Shown here piece after piece: positions 1 through 8,338 of a stretch of 64,000 nt of DNA (positions are counted from its first letter, which is position 1; each line of letters opens with the position of its first letter). The stretch comes from an uncultured Pelagibacteraceae bacterium. GTDB lineage: Bacteria > Pseudomonadota > Alphaproteobacteria > Pelagibacterales > Pelagibacteraceae. The DNA lies in assembly GCA_902537845.1 (NCBI GenBank), contig CACBDC010000004.1, positions 30,352-94,351 of the forward strand, in the 5' to 3' direction. The position numbers and the translations under genes are program-made. Below the pieces are notes generated by a model. The model made no database searches and was not told the DNA's origin. It saw nothing but the letters and a program-made list of their open reading frames with translations.

Positions 1-1
1 A

Positions 2-631
2 ACTACAGTATTCTTTTTCGCAGAAAGAAACACAGTAGCTGCATCATGGAGAACATCTTTAACAGTAGCTGGACTTGTAACTGGTGTTGCATTCGTTCAC
101 TACATGTACATGAGAGAAGTTTGGGTGACTACAGGTGATACACCAACAGTATACAGATATATTGACTGGTTAATCACAGTGCCACTTCAAATGATCGAAT
201 TCTATCTAATCTTGGCAGCTGTAAGAAAGGTGCCAACTTCTATATTCTGGAAGCTATTAATTGGTTCATTAGTAATGTTAATCGGTGGATACCTAGGTGA
301 AGCTGGTTATATTCAACCATTTGTAGGTTTCGTAATTGGAATGGCTGGATGGATTTACATCTTGTTTGAAATATTCTCTGGTGAAGCTGGAACTATGGCG
401 GCAAAAGCTGGTAACAAAGCGATGTCTACTGCTTTCAGTGCAATGAGAATAATCGTAACTATCGGTTGGGCAATATATCCTTTAGGATATATTTTCGGTT
501 ACTTAACTGGTGGTGTTGATGCAAATGCTTTAAACATAATTTACAATTTGGCTGACTTTGTTAACAAGATCGCTTTTGGTCTAGTTATCTGGGCAGCAGC
601 AATGCAAAACACAAGATTAGCATCTAGATAA
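2..631 (+). CDS. Proteorhodopsin (light-driven proton pump), 5'-truncated by the window start
   Basis: Frame is open from base 2 (TTVFFFAERNTVAASWRTSLTVAGLVTGVAFVHYMYMREVW...), upstream of the listed ORF start at 104. Contains helix C RYIDWLITVPLQMIEFYLIL and the retinal-Lys motif NLADFVNKIAFGLVIW. Confidence 0.97.
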   Translation, partial: TTVFFFAERNTVAASWRTSLTVAGLVTGVAFVHYMYMREVWVTTGDTPTVYRYIDWLITVPLQMIEFYLILAAVRKVPTSIFWKLLIGSLVMLIGGYLGEAGYIQPFVGFVIGMAGWIYILFEIFSGEAGTMAAKAGNKAMSTAFSAMRIIVTIGWAIYPLGYIFGYLTGGVDANALNIIYNLADFVNKIAFGLVIWAAAMQNTRLASR

Positions 632-647
632 TAGATAATAACTTATA

Positions 648-690
648 AAAAAAGGGCATGTATGTTTTTGCATACTTGCCCTTTTTCTTT
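648..690 (+). terminator. Putative intrinsic terminator after proteorhodopsin
   Basis: GGGCATGTATG-loop-CATACTTGCCC stem (one mismatch) followed by TTTTTCTTT, 20-60 nt after the proteorhodopsin stop. Confidence 0.8.
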
Positions 691-710
691 ATATACCTAT
701 ATTAATAATT

Positions 711-842
711 ATGGAATTATCAAAACCTTATAAAGGAAAAGGAAAACGTAAAATTAAGAAAATGCCTTTCACTGTTAGAGGCTATATTTTATATTATGCT
801 TTTTTTTGGATAATTATAATTTCAATTTATTTAGCTCATTAA
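711..842 (+). CDS. Putative 43-aa basic/single-TM micro-protein (not in ORF track)
   Basis: ATG 711 to TAA 840-842: MELSKPYKGKGKRKIKKMPFTVRGYILYYAFFWIIIISIYLAH. Its stop shares one base with the likely ferredoxin ATG (taATG). Confidence 0.6.
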   Translation: MELSKPYKGKGKRKIKKMPFTVRGYILYYAFFWIIIISIYLAH

Positions 843-1162
843 TGCCTAAAATTACTTACCAAGATAGTAAAGGAAACTCGAAAACCGTTGAAGTTGAGAG
901 CGGTCTTACAGTTATGGAAGGAGCAATTCAAAATGATATTCCCGAAATAGATGCTGACTGTGGTGGTTCAATGGCTTGTGCAACCTGCCATGTTTATGTC
1001 GAAGAAAAATGGTTAAGTAAACTTATAAAAGCAGAGGACGCAGAAGTGGATATGATTGATATGGCCTATGAGCCTAAAAAAAATAGTAGATTAAGTTGTC
1101 AACTAGTAATTTCAGATGAATTAGACGGAATGACTGTAACAACTCCAGCCAAGCAATCTTAA
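842..1162 (+). CDS. 2Fe-2S ferredoxin (adrenodoxin-like)
   Basis: MPKITYQDSKGNSKTVEVESGLTVMEGA...DADCGGSMACATCHVYV. Start preferred at 842 over listed 806 because family N-termini begin at MPKI and 806-841 overlaps the micro-ORF. Confidence 0.93.
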   Translation: MPKITYQDSKGNSKTVEVESGLTVMEGAIQNDIPEIDADCGGSMACATCHVYVEEKWLSKLIKAEDAEVDMIDMAYEPKKNSRLSCQLVISDELDGMTVTTPAKQS

Positions 1163-2175
1163 TGATAAAAACTGATACAATTATTATAGGAGCAGGCCCA
1201 GTAGGTTTATTTGCCGTTCATCAATTAGGTATTAAAGGACTTAGTTCAATAATAATAGACAATTTAGATAAAGCCGGAGGCCAATGCATAGAACTTTATC
1301 CAGATAAACCTATTTACGATATTCCAGCTGTACCAGAGTGTACTGGTGAAGAATTAACAAAAAAATTATTGGAGCAGATCAAACCTTTTAATACTAAGTT
1401 TTTTTTAAATGAGAGAGTTGAGGAAATTAAACAAGATAATCAAAATTGGATTGTTAAAACTAATAAAAAAAATGAATTTATTGCCCCAAACATAATTATA
1501 GCTGGAGGCGTGGGGTCTTTTGAACCAAGAAAACTTGCATTAAAAGAGGCAGGAAAGTTTGAAGATAAATTTTTATTTTATTCTGTTAGAGATATAGAAA
1601 AATTTAAAAATAAAAATATCGCTATATTTGGAGGAGGTGATTCAGCTTTAGACTGGGCATTAGAACTATCAAAATTTTCAAAAATAAATTTAATCCATCG
1701 AAGAGATGAATTTAGAGGTGCACCCCACACCTTAACAGAAATAAAAAAATTTGAAAAAGAAGGTAAGATTAATATCAAAACACCTTGCCAACTAGAGTCT
1801 ATTGATGGAGATGAAAAAATTAATTCTATTACATTAAAATTTGACAATGGAAAAAGTGAAAAAATTCAAACTGACATTATTTTAAGTTTTTTTGGTTTAA
1901 TAATGAAATTAGGGCCAATTGCAGAATGGGGATTAAATATGAGCAAAAAAACTATTGAAGTAAATTCAGAAAATTTCGAAACAAATAAAAAAGGTATATT
2001 TGCAGTTGGAGATATTTGCAATTACCCAGGTAAGTTAAAATTAATTTTATCAGGTTTTCATGAAGTAGCTCTTGCATCTGTAGAATGTTTTAAAAGAGCT
2101 AGACCGAATGAAAAATATAGATTTGAATTTACTACATCATCAAAAACAATTCAAAATAGACTAGGAAAAAAATGA
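1162..2175 (+). CDS. Ferredoxin--NADP+ reductase, thioredoxin reductase-like type
   Basis: FAD-binding TDTIIIGAGPVGLFAVHQLG, NAD-binding IAIFGGGDSALDWAL, C-terminal GIFAVGDICNYPGK; overlaps ferredoxin stop. Confidence 0.9.
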   Translation: MIKTDTIIIGAGPVGLFAVHQLGIKGLSSIIIDNLDKAGGQCIELYPDKPIYDIPAVPECTGEELTKKLLEQIKPFNTKFFLNERVEEIKQDNQNWIVKTNKKNEFIAPNIIIAGGVGSFEPRKLALKEAGKFEDKFLFYSVRDIEKFKNKNIAIFGGGDSALDWALELSKFSKINLIHRRDEFRGAPHTLTEIKKFEKEGKINIKTPCQLESIDGDEKINSITLKFDNGKSEKIQTDIILSFFGLIMKLGPIAEWGLNMSKKTIEVNSENFETNKKGIFAVGDICNYPGKLKLILSGFHEVALASVECFKRARPNEKYRFEFTTSSKTIQNRLGKK

Positions 2176-2798
2176 TTGAGCTTCTTACCGCAGATACTCC
2201 AAACGGTAAGAAAATTTCAATTATGTTAGAGGAAATTAATTTTAAATACAAAGTAACAAAAATCAATATTTCAAAAGATGAACAGTTTAAGCCGGAGTTT
2301 AAAAAGATTAGTCCTTTTAGCAAAATACCAATTATTATTGATCATCATGAAAAGATAAGTTTGTTTGAGTCTGGTGCAATTCTCATCTATCTAGGAGAAA
2401 AAAGTGGAAAGTTTTACAAAAAAGATCAAAGAACAATAATTAATCAATGGTTAATGGGTCAAATGGCTTATGTAGGTCCTATGTTGGGTCAACACCATCA
2501 ATTTCATCATTACAATCCTGGAAAAAGTGAATTTGGTGAAAAAAGATATTTTAAAATATCAGAGAGAATCTATAAAGAGCTTGACGCAAGGTTATCTCAA
2601 TCTAAATTTTTAGCTGGAGAAGATTACACTATAGCTGACATAGCAACGTTTCCGTGGATTGCTCGTCATGAATGGCATGATATTGGATTAAAAAAATTCA
2701 AAGGTCTTACAAGATGGTACAAAGAAATTTCAAAAAGGGAGGCGGTACAGAAAGGATATGATCTTTTGAGTAAAGGGGATCGTATTCCTGAAGTTTAG
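2172..2798 (+). CDS. Glutathione S-transferase family protein
   Basis: Thioredoxin-fold N-terminus MIELLTADTPNGKKISIMLEE, FESGAILIYLGEKSG, C-terminal YTIADIATFPWIARHEW. Confidence 0.9.
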   Translation: MIELLTADTPNGKKISIMLEEINFKYKVTKINISKDEQFKPEFKKISPFSKIPIIIDHHEKISLFESGAILIYLGEKSGKFYKKDQRTIINQWLMGQMAYVGPMLGQHHQFHHYNPGKSEFGEKRYFKISERIYKELDARLSQSKFLAGEDYTIADIATFPWIARHEWHDIGLKKFKGLTRWYKEISKREAVQKGYDLLSKGDRIPEV

Positions 2799-3220
2799 TC
2801 ATCTATAAATATTTTTTCATCTCTTTCATGTCTCTCTTGTGCTTCAATTGAAAGAGTAGCTACAGGCCTAGCCATAAGTCTTTTTAGTCCGATAGGTTCT
2901 CCAGTTTCCTCACAAAATCCATAAGTACCCTCTTTAAGTCTTTGTAATGCAGAATTTATTTTAGAAATCAATTTTCTACTTCTATTTAAAGCTTTCATTT
3001 CAACAGATTTATCGGTGTACGAGGAAGCTTGGTCAACAATATCAGCAGATGATACATTGTCGTCTGAGGAATTTAATAAATTACCTAAATTATTTGCTTT
3101 AATGATATCTTTTTTCCAGTTTAACAACTCTTCAGTAAAAAATTTTTTGTGTTTAGCACACATATACTTTTCTTTGGAACTGGGTATGTATTTTTTTTTA
3201 GTAGCGGTTTTTTTTACCAT
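2795..3220 (-). CDS. dksA: DksA/TraR family transcriptional regulator with degenerate zinc finger
   Basis: ALQRLKEGTYGFCEETGEPIGLKRLMARPVATLSIEAQERHERDEK, a DksA C-terminal region with only one of the four canonical zinc Cys. Confidence 0.88.
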   Translation of the reverse strand: MVKKTATKKKYIPSSKEKYMCAKHKKFFTEELLNWKKDIIKANNLGNLLNSSDDNVSSADIVDQASSYTDKSVEMKALNRSRKLISKINSALQRLKEGTYGFCEETGEPIGLKRLMARPVATLSIEAQERHERDEKIFIDD

Positions 3221-3295
3221 TATTTGAATTTGGGGAGTATATGTTTGATTTTAGTCGTGTCAATAGCTTATAAATTGTAATAATTTCATATTAAA

Positions 3296-4669
3296 ATGAT
3301 TAAAAAAAAAAATATTAATAAATTTTTCTACTTATTTCTTTTTTCACATTTACTTTTGTGGACTTTGATTCCCTCCTTATCAAATACGAATTTACCTTTA
3401 GATACTATTGAGGCTTTAGCTTGGGGCAGTAATTTAAATTGGGGTTTTAATAAACATCCACCTTTCAGTGCATTTGCAGTAGAATTTTTCTTTAAAATAT
3501 TTGGAAATAATGATTGGGCTTATTATCTTTTAAGTCAAATCTTTGTAATAACTGCATTTTATTTTGTTTGGAAATTTTCTATTGAGGTGCTTGAGAACAA
3601 GGTTTTTTCATTTTTATCAGTTTTAATATTATCAGGAGCCTATTTTTATAACTTCACTACTCCAGAATTCAATGTAAACGTAAGTCAATTACCTTTTTGG
3701 GCCTTATCAGTTTATTTTTTTTGGCAAGGATTAAATATTAATAAAAAGATACACTGGATATTATTTGGTATCTTTTCAGCTTTAGGTTTTTTATCAAAAT
3801 ATTTATTTATTTATATTCTTGTAGCCTTATTTATTTTTTTCATTTTAAATTTAAAAAAGTATAAAAAATCTATTAAAAATTATATTTTATCTATTTTAAT
3901 TTCGTTAATCATCTTAACCCCGCATTTTATTTGGTTATTTGAAAATAATTTTGTAACAGTTTTTTATGGTTTGAATAGAACAGGGGTATCAGATTTAAAT
4001 TTGCTTAATCATTTAAAAAATCCAACACTTTTTCTTTTTAAACAAATAATTATTTTAATTCCAATCTTTATAATGTGCTTTGCCCTTATTAAGAAATTTA
4101 AATTTAAAATTGATATGAAAAATAAAAAAACTTTTTTTTTAATCTCTATTAACTTAATTCCAATATTATTAATGTTAGCAACATCAATCATAACAGGTGC
4201 GAATATTAGGACAATGTGGATGACTCCTTTTTACCTATTTTTAGGTACTCTATTTTTTTTAATATTTAGGAACAGTATTGAAATCAAAAACATTAAAAAG
4301 TTTTACCGTATTTTTATGTTTTTCTTTATCTTTTCTCCTTCTGTTTATTTAATAATTTCAATATTAGACGAAACAAAAAGGACAGATTACCCTGGAAAAG
4401 AAATATCGAGACTTGTGCAAAATAAGTGGGATGATAACTTTAATAATGAAATTAAAATTGTTATCGGAGATGAGTGGTATGCTGGAAACCTATCTTATCA
4501 TTTATATTCAAGACCTTTATGGATAAATGATCTTAACAATAATACTTCAAACATATCAGAGGATGATGGCGTGATATATACTGGAAATCCAAAAATATTA
4601 AAAAAAATATGCCCTGGTGTATTTGGTACTATAAAACCAGTAGGTTATTGTATGATAGGTAGAAGATGA
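3296..4669 (+). CDS. Membrane glycosyltransferase, GT39/ArnT-like
   Basis: Polytopic protein with PLDTIEALAWGSNLNWGFNKHPPFSAFAVEFFFKIFG...WAYYLLSQIF, typical of the PMT_2/ArnT family. Confidence 0.8.
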   Translation: MIKKKNINKFFYLFLFSHLLLWTLIPSLSNTNLPLDTIEALAWGSNLNWGFNKHPPFSAFAVEFFFKIFGNNDWAYYLLSQIFVITAFYFVWKFSIEVLENKVFSFLSVLILSGAYFYNFTTPEFNVNVSQLPFWALSVYFFWQGLNINKKIHWILFGIFSALGFLSKYLFIYILVALFIFFILNLKKYKKSIKNYILSILISLIILTPHFIWLFENNFVTVFYGLNRTGVSDLNLLNHLKNPTLFLFKQIIILIPIFIMCFALIKKFKFKIDMKNKKTFFLISINLIPILLMLATSIITGANIRTMWMTPFYLFLGTLFFLIFRNSIEIKNIKKFYRIFMFFFIFSPSVYLIISILDETKRTDYPGKEISRLVQNKWDDNFNNEIKIVIGDEWYAGNLSYHLYSRPLWINDLNNNTSNISEDDGVIYTGNPKILKKICPGVFGTIKPVGYCMIGRR

Positions 4670-5538
4670 AAAAAATTATAATATTAATACCTGTGTATAA
4701 TGATTGGGAGTCACTTCAAAAGTTATTAAATGATATAAACGAAAATATTAAAAGTTTTAAGGAATTACATTTTGATTGTTTAGTTGTCAATGATGCATCA
4801 ACGGTAAAGCAGCCCAACTTTGTTAAACCAGATTTCATAAAATCCTTGGAAATATTAAACATGAAAACAAATAAAGGACACGCTAGGTGTATAGCTTTTG
4901 GACTAAGACATGTATTTAAAAATAAAAAATTTGACAATTTGATTTTAATGGACGGTGATGGCGAGGATAGACCAGTGGAAATTAAAGATTTGGTAAGTAA
5001 AAGTAATAATTTTCCAGCTTTTTCGGTTATTGCCAAAAGAGTAAAAAGATCAGAGGGTTTTATTTTTCAATTTTTTTATAAAATGCATAAATTGTTAACA
5101 ATAATTTTTACAGGAAAAAATATTAACTTTGGTCATTTTAGTATTTTAACAAAAAATGATGTTGGAAAAATATATTCTAAGGCCAGCCTGTGGAGCAGTT
5201 TTTCTGGCACGGTAAAAAAATTTTTAAAACCATTAAATGAAATTGAGTCTGAGAGAGGCTTAAGATATTGTGGAGAGTCTAAAATGTCTTTTTTTAAACT
5301 TTTAATTCATTCATTTTCTATAATAGCTGTATTTAAGTATCAGGTATTTCTAAGATCGATATTCATGATAATAATTTTGTATTTTCTTACTCCATACATT
5401 GGAGATATTTCAATAATCTTTCAGTTCTCTATTGTATTTTTTAATCTATCAATTTTTATTGTATCTTTAAGAGAGTCCGAGAAAGATTTATTGAAATGCA
5501 ATGAAAATTTAAAAGACACTAAAATAATCATGCACTAA
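4666..5538 (+). CDS. Glycosyltransferase family 2 (dolichyl-phosphate mannose synthase-like)
   Basis: IIILIPVYNDWESLQKLL, LVVNDAST, LILMDGDGEDRPVEI, then C-terminal TM segments; overlaps the upstream GT39 gene by 4 nt. Confidence 0.85.
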   Translation: MKKIIILIPVYNDWESLQKLLNDINENIKSFKELHFDCLVVNDASTVKQPNFVKPDFIKSLEILNMKTNKGHARCIAFGLRHVFKNKKFDNLILMDGDGEDRPVEIKDLVSKSNNFPAFSVIAKRVKRSEGFIFQFFYKMHKLLTIIFTGKNINFGHFSILTKNDVGKIYSKASLWSSFSGTVKKFLKPLNEIESERGLRYCGESKMSFFKLLIHSFSIIAVFKYQVFLRSIFMIIILYFLTPYIGDISIIFQFSIVFFNLSIFIVSLRESEKDLLKCNENLKDTKIIMH

Positions 5539-5562
5539 TTAGTTGTGAATCGAGTCCCTTGC

Positions 5563-5583
5563 GGAATCAAAAAGGAATCAAAA
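5563..5583. repeat. Short tandem repeat GGAATCAAAA(A)
   Basis: GGAATCAAAAA at 5563-5573 followed directly by GGAATCAAAAC at 5574-5584. Confidence 0.6.
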
Positions 5584-5593
5584 CGTGAACATT

Positions 5594-5612
5594 TACATCA
5601 GATTTTGATGTA
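5594..5612. repeat. Perfect 7-bp inverted repeat with 5-nt loop
   Basis: TACATCA-GATTT-TGATGTA in the 5539-5671 gap. Confidence 0.5.
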
Positions 5613-5671
5613 TTGTGGACAAGACTAAAGATGCGTAATGTAAAATTATTTTAAAAAAATAGAACAGTTAT

Positions 5672-6034
5672 ATGAAATTATTAAAATGTCATTGTGGTGC
5701 CATAGAAGCAGAAATAAACGCTCTAGGTAACCTAGAAAAAATTTTACGCTGCAATTGCTCACTTTGTAAAAGAAAAGGAGCAGTGATGTCTATGGTCAAA
5801 AACGAGGATTTTAAAATAACTAAAGGAACAGATAAATTAAAGATTTACCAATTTCACACTAAAGTTGCGAAACACTATTTTTGTTCAATATGCGGAATTT
5901 ACACTCATCATAATCCTAGATCAAATCCAGCAATGACAGGTTTTAATTTAGGCTGTATTGATGAAATAAACACTTTTGGTCTTGATAGTATTGCAGTTAA
6001 TGACGGTCTAAATCATCCATTAGATAAAAAATAA
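5672..6034 (+). CDS. GFA (glutathione-dependent formaldehyde-activating)/CENP-V family protein
   Basis: CHCGAIEAE...RCNCSLCKRKGAVM...KHYFCSICGIYTHHNPRSNP zinc-binding Cys arrangement. Confidence 0.88.
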   Translation: MKLLKCHCGAIEAEINALGNLEKILRCNCSLCKRKGAVMSMVKNEDFKITKGTDKLKIYQFHTKVAKHYFCSICGIYTHHNPRSNPAMTGFNLGCIDEINTFGLDSIAVNDGLNHPLDKK

Positions 6035-6038
6035 AAGA

Positions 6039-6956
6039 ATGGAAGATAAGCGTTTTAATTATAATAAATTAAAAAAAATATATTTAAAATTTCTTATCTC
6101 ACAAGAAGTTATGTCTGAACCATTTAGAGATAAATTAGGGCAATTAAATAAGTTTTATTTGCCAATCAGTAAAATGATCGCAGAAGATTATCTCAAAAAA
6201 AAAAAAACAAAAGTAATTGGCTTAACTGGTGGTCAAGGAACCGGGAAATCAACAATTTCTAATATTTTAAAAATAATATTAAAAGAGGCTTATAAATTAG
6301 AAACAGTAATATTTTCAATTGATGATTTTTACAAAACTTTAAGTGAGAGAAAAAAAATTTCAAAAAAAATTAGCCCATTATTTTTAACAAGAGGCGTACC
6401 AGGCACTCATGATACTAAAATGTTGCTTCATTGCATAAATAATTTGAAAAGCAATAATTTTAAAAGAATGATTATTCCTAAGTTTGACAAGTCTATCGAT
6501 GATAGATGTACAAAAAGCAAATGGATAAAAGTTAAAAAAAAACCAAATATAGTTATCTTTGAAGGATGGTGTGTTGGCGCAACAGCACAAAAAAATAAAG
6601 ATTTGAATATTCCTGTAAATAAACTAGAAAAGCAGAAGGATAAAAAAAGAATTTGGAGACAAAAAGTAAACTCAGAACTTAAAAAAAATTATAATAGAAT
6701 TTTCAATTTGATAGATAAGTTGATTTTTTTAAAAGTACCTAGTTTTAAATTTGTTTTTAAATGGAGATTATTACAAGAAAAGAAATTAAGAATTACTGGC
6801 AAGGGAAGTAAGACTATGAATAATAAGCAAATAGAAAATTTTGTGATGTATTACGAGAGGATAACAAAACATATGCTTAAAACTCTTCCAAAAACTGCAG
6901 ACACAGTGATTAGTATTGATGAAAAACACAGACTCAAATCAATTAGGTTTAATTAA
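6039..6956 (+). CDS. D-glycerate 3-kinase-like P-loop kinase
   Basis: Walker A GLTGGQGTGKST, FSIDDFYKTLSER, LFLTRGVPGTHDTKML, resembling plant/yeast GLYK-type glycerate kinases. Confidence 0.8.
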   Translation: MEDKRFNYNKLKKIYLKFLISQEVMSEPFRDKLGQLNKFYLPISKMIAEDYLKKKKTKVIGLTGGQGTGKSTISNILKIILKEAYKLETVIFSIDDFYKTLSERKKISKKISPLFLTRGVPGTHDTKMLLHCINNLKSNNFKRMIIPKFDKSIDDRCTKSKWIKVKKKPNIVIFEGWCVGATAQKNKDLNIPVNKLEKQKDKKRIWRQKVNSELKKNYNRIFNLIDKLIFLKVPSFKFVFKWRLLQEKKLRITGKGSKTMNNKQIENFVMYYERITKHMLKTLPKTADTVISIDEKHRLKSIRFN

Positions 6957-8246
6957 ATGAAAAAATATTTTTTTATAATTTTTGTATTATTTAGTTCAAC
7001 TTATCTTCATGCTCAAGATAATTTAAAGTTTTATATTGAGAAAGCTTTAGAAAACAATTTACAATTAAACGCTGAAAGGAAAAATTTTGAATCTGCAAAG
7101 CAGAGTAAAAATATTTCTAGAAGTGAATTTTTACCAAGTATTACACTCTCAGGAGATCAAACAAGTATTACTTCTACAAACCGAACTAATCAAAGCGGTG
7201 CAAATTTAGCTGACTCTAATTCAGATAGTGAAAGTAAAAAAATCTCAGTAGATCAAAAAATATTTTCTGGTTTTAAAGGTTTAAATACTTTTAAAAAATC
7301 TGAACTTGAAACTCAAAAAGCCAACTTAAATCTTAAAAAAGTTGAACAACAAACTATATTAGATGCTACTTCAGCCTATTTTGATTTAATTTTTAAATCA
7401 AAAAATGAGGAATTTAACTCATCAAACGTAAATTTATTTGAAAGACAGGTAGACTCAGATAACGCCAGACTTCAAAAAGGAGAAATTACTTTAACAGATT
7501 TAGCGCAATCAGAGTCATCTTTAGCTGGCGCGAGAGCTAATTTAATTAAAGCAAAAACTGAACTTTTAGCATCCAAAACAAATTTTGAGAGAGTCACTAG
7601 AGAAAAATCACCAGATACAAAAAGTTTAAAAGAAAAGGCATTATTAATGTTACCCAACTCTTTAGAAGAGTCTCTTAATTTAGCTGACAAAAATAATATG
7701 GATCTTTTAATTTCAAAATTAGACTATGAAATAGCTATTAAAGACTTAAATATTGAAAGATCAAGACTTTCTCCTTCGGCATCGCTAAATTACTCAAAAT
7801 CTGAAAATGATGATTTCAGCTCCACGATTGACAAGACTGATCAAGAAACCGTCAAAGCGACTATTACTTGGCCGATTATTAAAGGGGGCGAAAATATCTC
7901 ATCTATAAAGAAATCCTCGTATAATAAAGAGAGATACCAGTTAATATTACAAGATACTAAAAACAGAATTAATACTGAAATTTCAAATGCTTGGTCAAAA
8001 TATCAATCCTCTAAAAGTGTACTTGAGGCGACTAGAGCACAATTGAAGGCTGCCGAGATAGCAAATGAAGGCATTACATTAGAGTACGATTCAGGCAACA
8101 CAAGAACCACGCTTGAATTAATTCAGTCCAGAAGCTTACTTTTAGATGCCAGAATAGCTTTCGCCAGATCAGAAAGAGATTTCATCGTTTCACAATTTGA
8201 GCTTTCAAAGCAGCTTGGTTCACTATCTATAAATTCAATTAAATAG
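6957..8246 (+). CDS. tolC: TolC family outer membrane protein
   Basis: Signal peptide MKKYFFIIFVLFSSTYLHA; TolC repeats (ALENNLQLNAERKNFESAKQSKNISRSEFLPSITLSG; AWSKYQSSKSVLEATRAQLKAAEIANEGITLEYDSGNTRTTLELIQSRSLLLDARIAFARSERDFIVSQFEL). Confidence 0.92.
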   Translation: MKKYFFIIFVLFSSTYLHAQDNLKFYIEKALENNLQLNAERKNFESAKQSKNISRSEFLPSITLSGDQTSITSTNRTNQSGANLADSNSDSESKKISVDQKIFSGFKGLNTFKKSELETQKANLNLKKVEQQTILDATSAYFDLIFKSKNEEFNSSNVNLFERQVDSDNARLQKGEITLTDLAQSESSLAGARANLIKAKTELLASKTNFERVTREKSPDTKSLKEKALLMLPNSLEESLNLADKNNMDLLISKLDYEIAIKDLNIERSRLSPSASLNYSKSENDDFSSTIDKTDQETVKATITWPIIKGGENISSIKKSSYNKERYQLILQDTKNRINTEISNAWSKYQSSKSVLEATRAQLKAAEIANEGITLEYDSGNTRTTLELIQSRSLLLDARIAFARSERDFIVSQFELSKQLGSLSINSIK

Positions 8247-8338
8247 CTGATTTTAAGGGAATATTTTATCTTCTTGATAAAAAGAACAAAATGTGTACAT
8301 TTATAGATACGATTCGATTAACAAAAAAAGGATAAAAA

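Noticed and set aside
806-841. N-terminal extension MDNYNFNLFSSL of the ferredoxin ORF
   Set aside because: Family N-terminus starts at MPKITYQD (842), and the extension overlaps the micro-ORF in another frame.
1578-1847. Antisense ORF inside the FNR gene, and many similar short opposite-strand ORFs (e.g. 2132-2323, 4009-4191, 4716-5036, 7472-7690, 18032-18415, 34209-34643)
   Set aside because: Fully embedded in well-supported genes, low-complexity composition, no recognisable family; expected by chance on the opposite strand.
3296-5538. Genomic island/phage defence candidate
   Set aside because: Only two ordinary glycosyltransferase genes; no integrase, tRNA junction, nuclease, toxin or reverse transcriptase seen.
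5539-5671. Possible tRNA or tRNA fragment (GAATCGAGTCCC resembles a scrambled T-arm)
   Set aside because: No cloverleaf, anticodon arm or acceptor pairing could be found on either strand.
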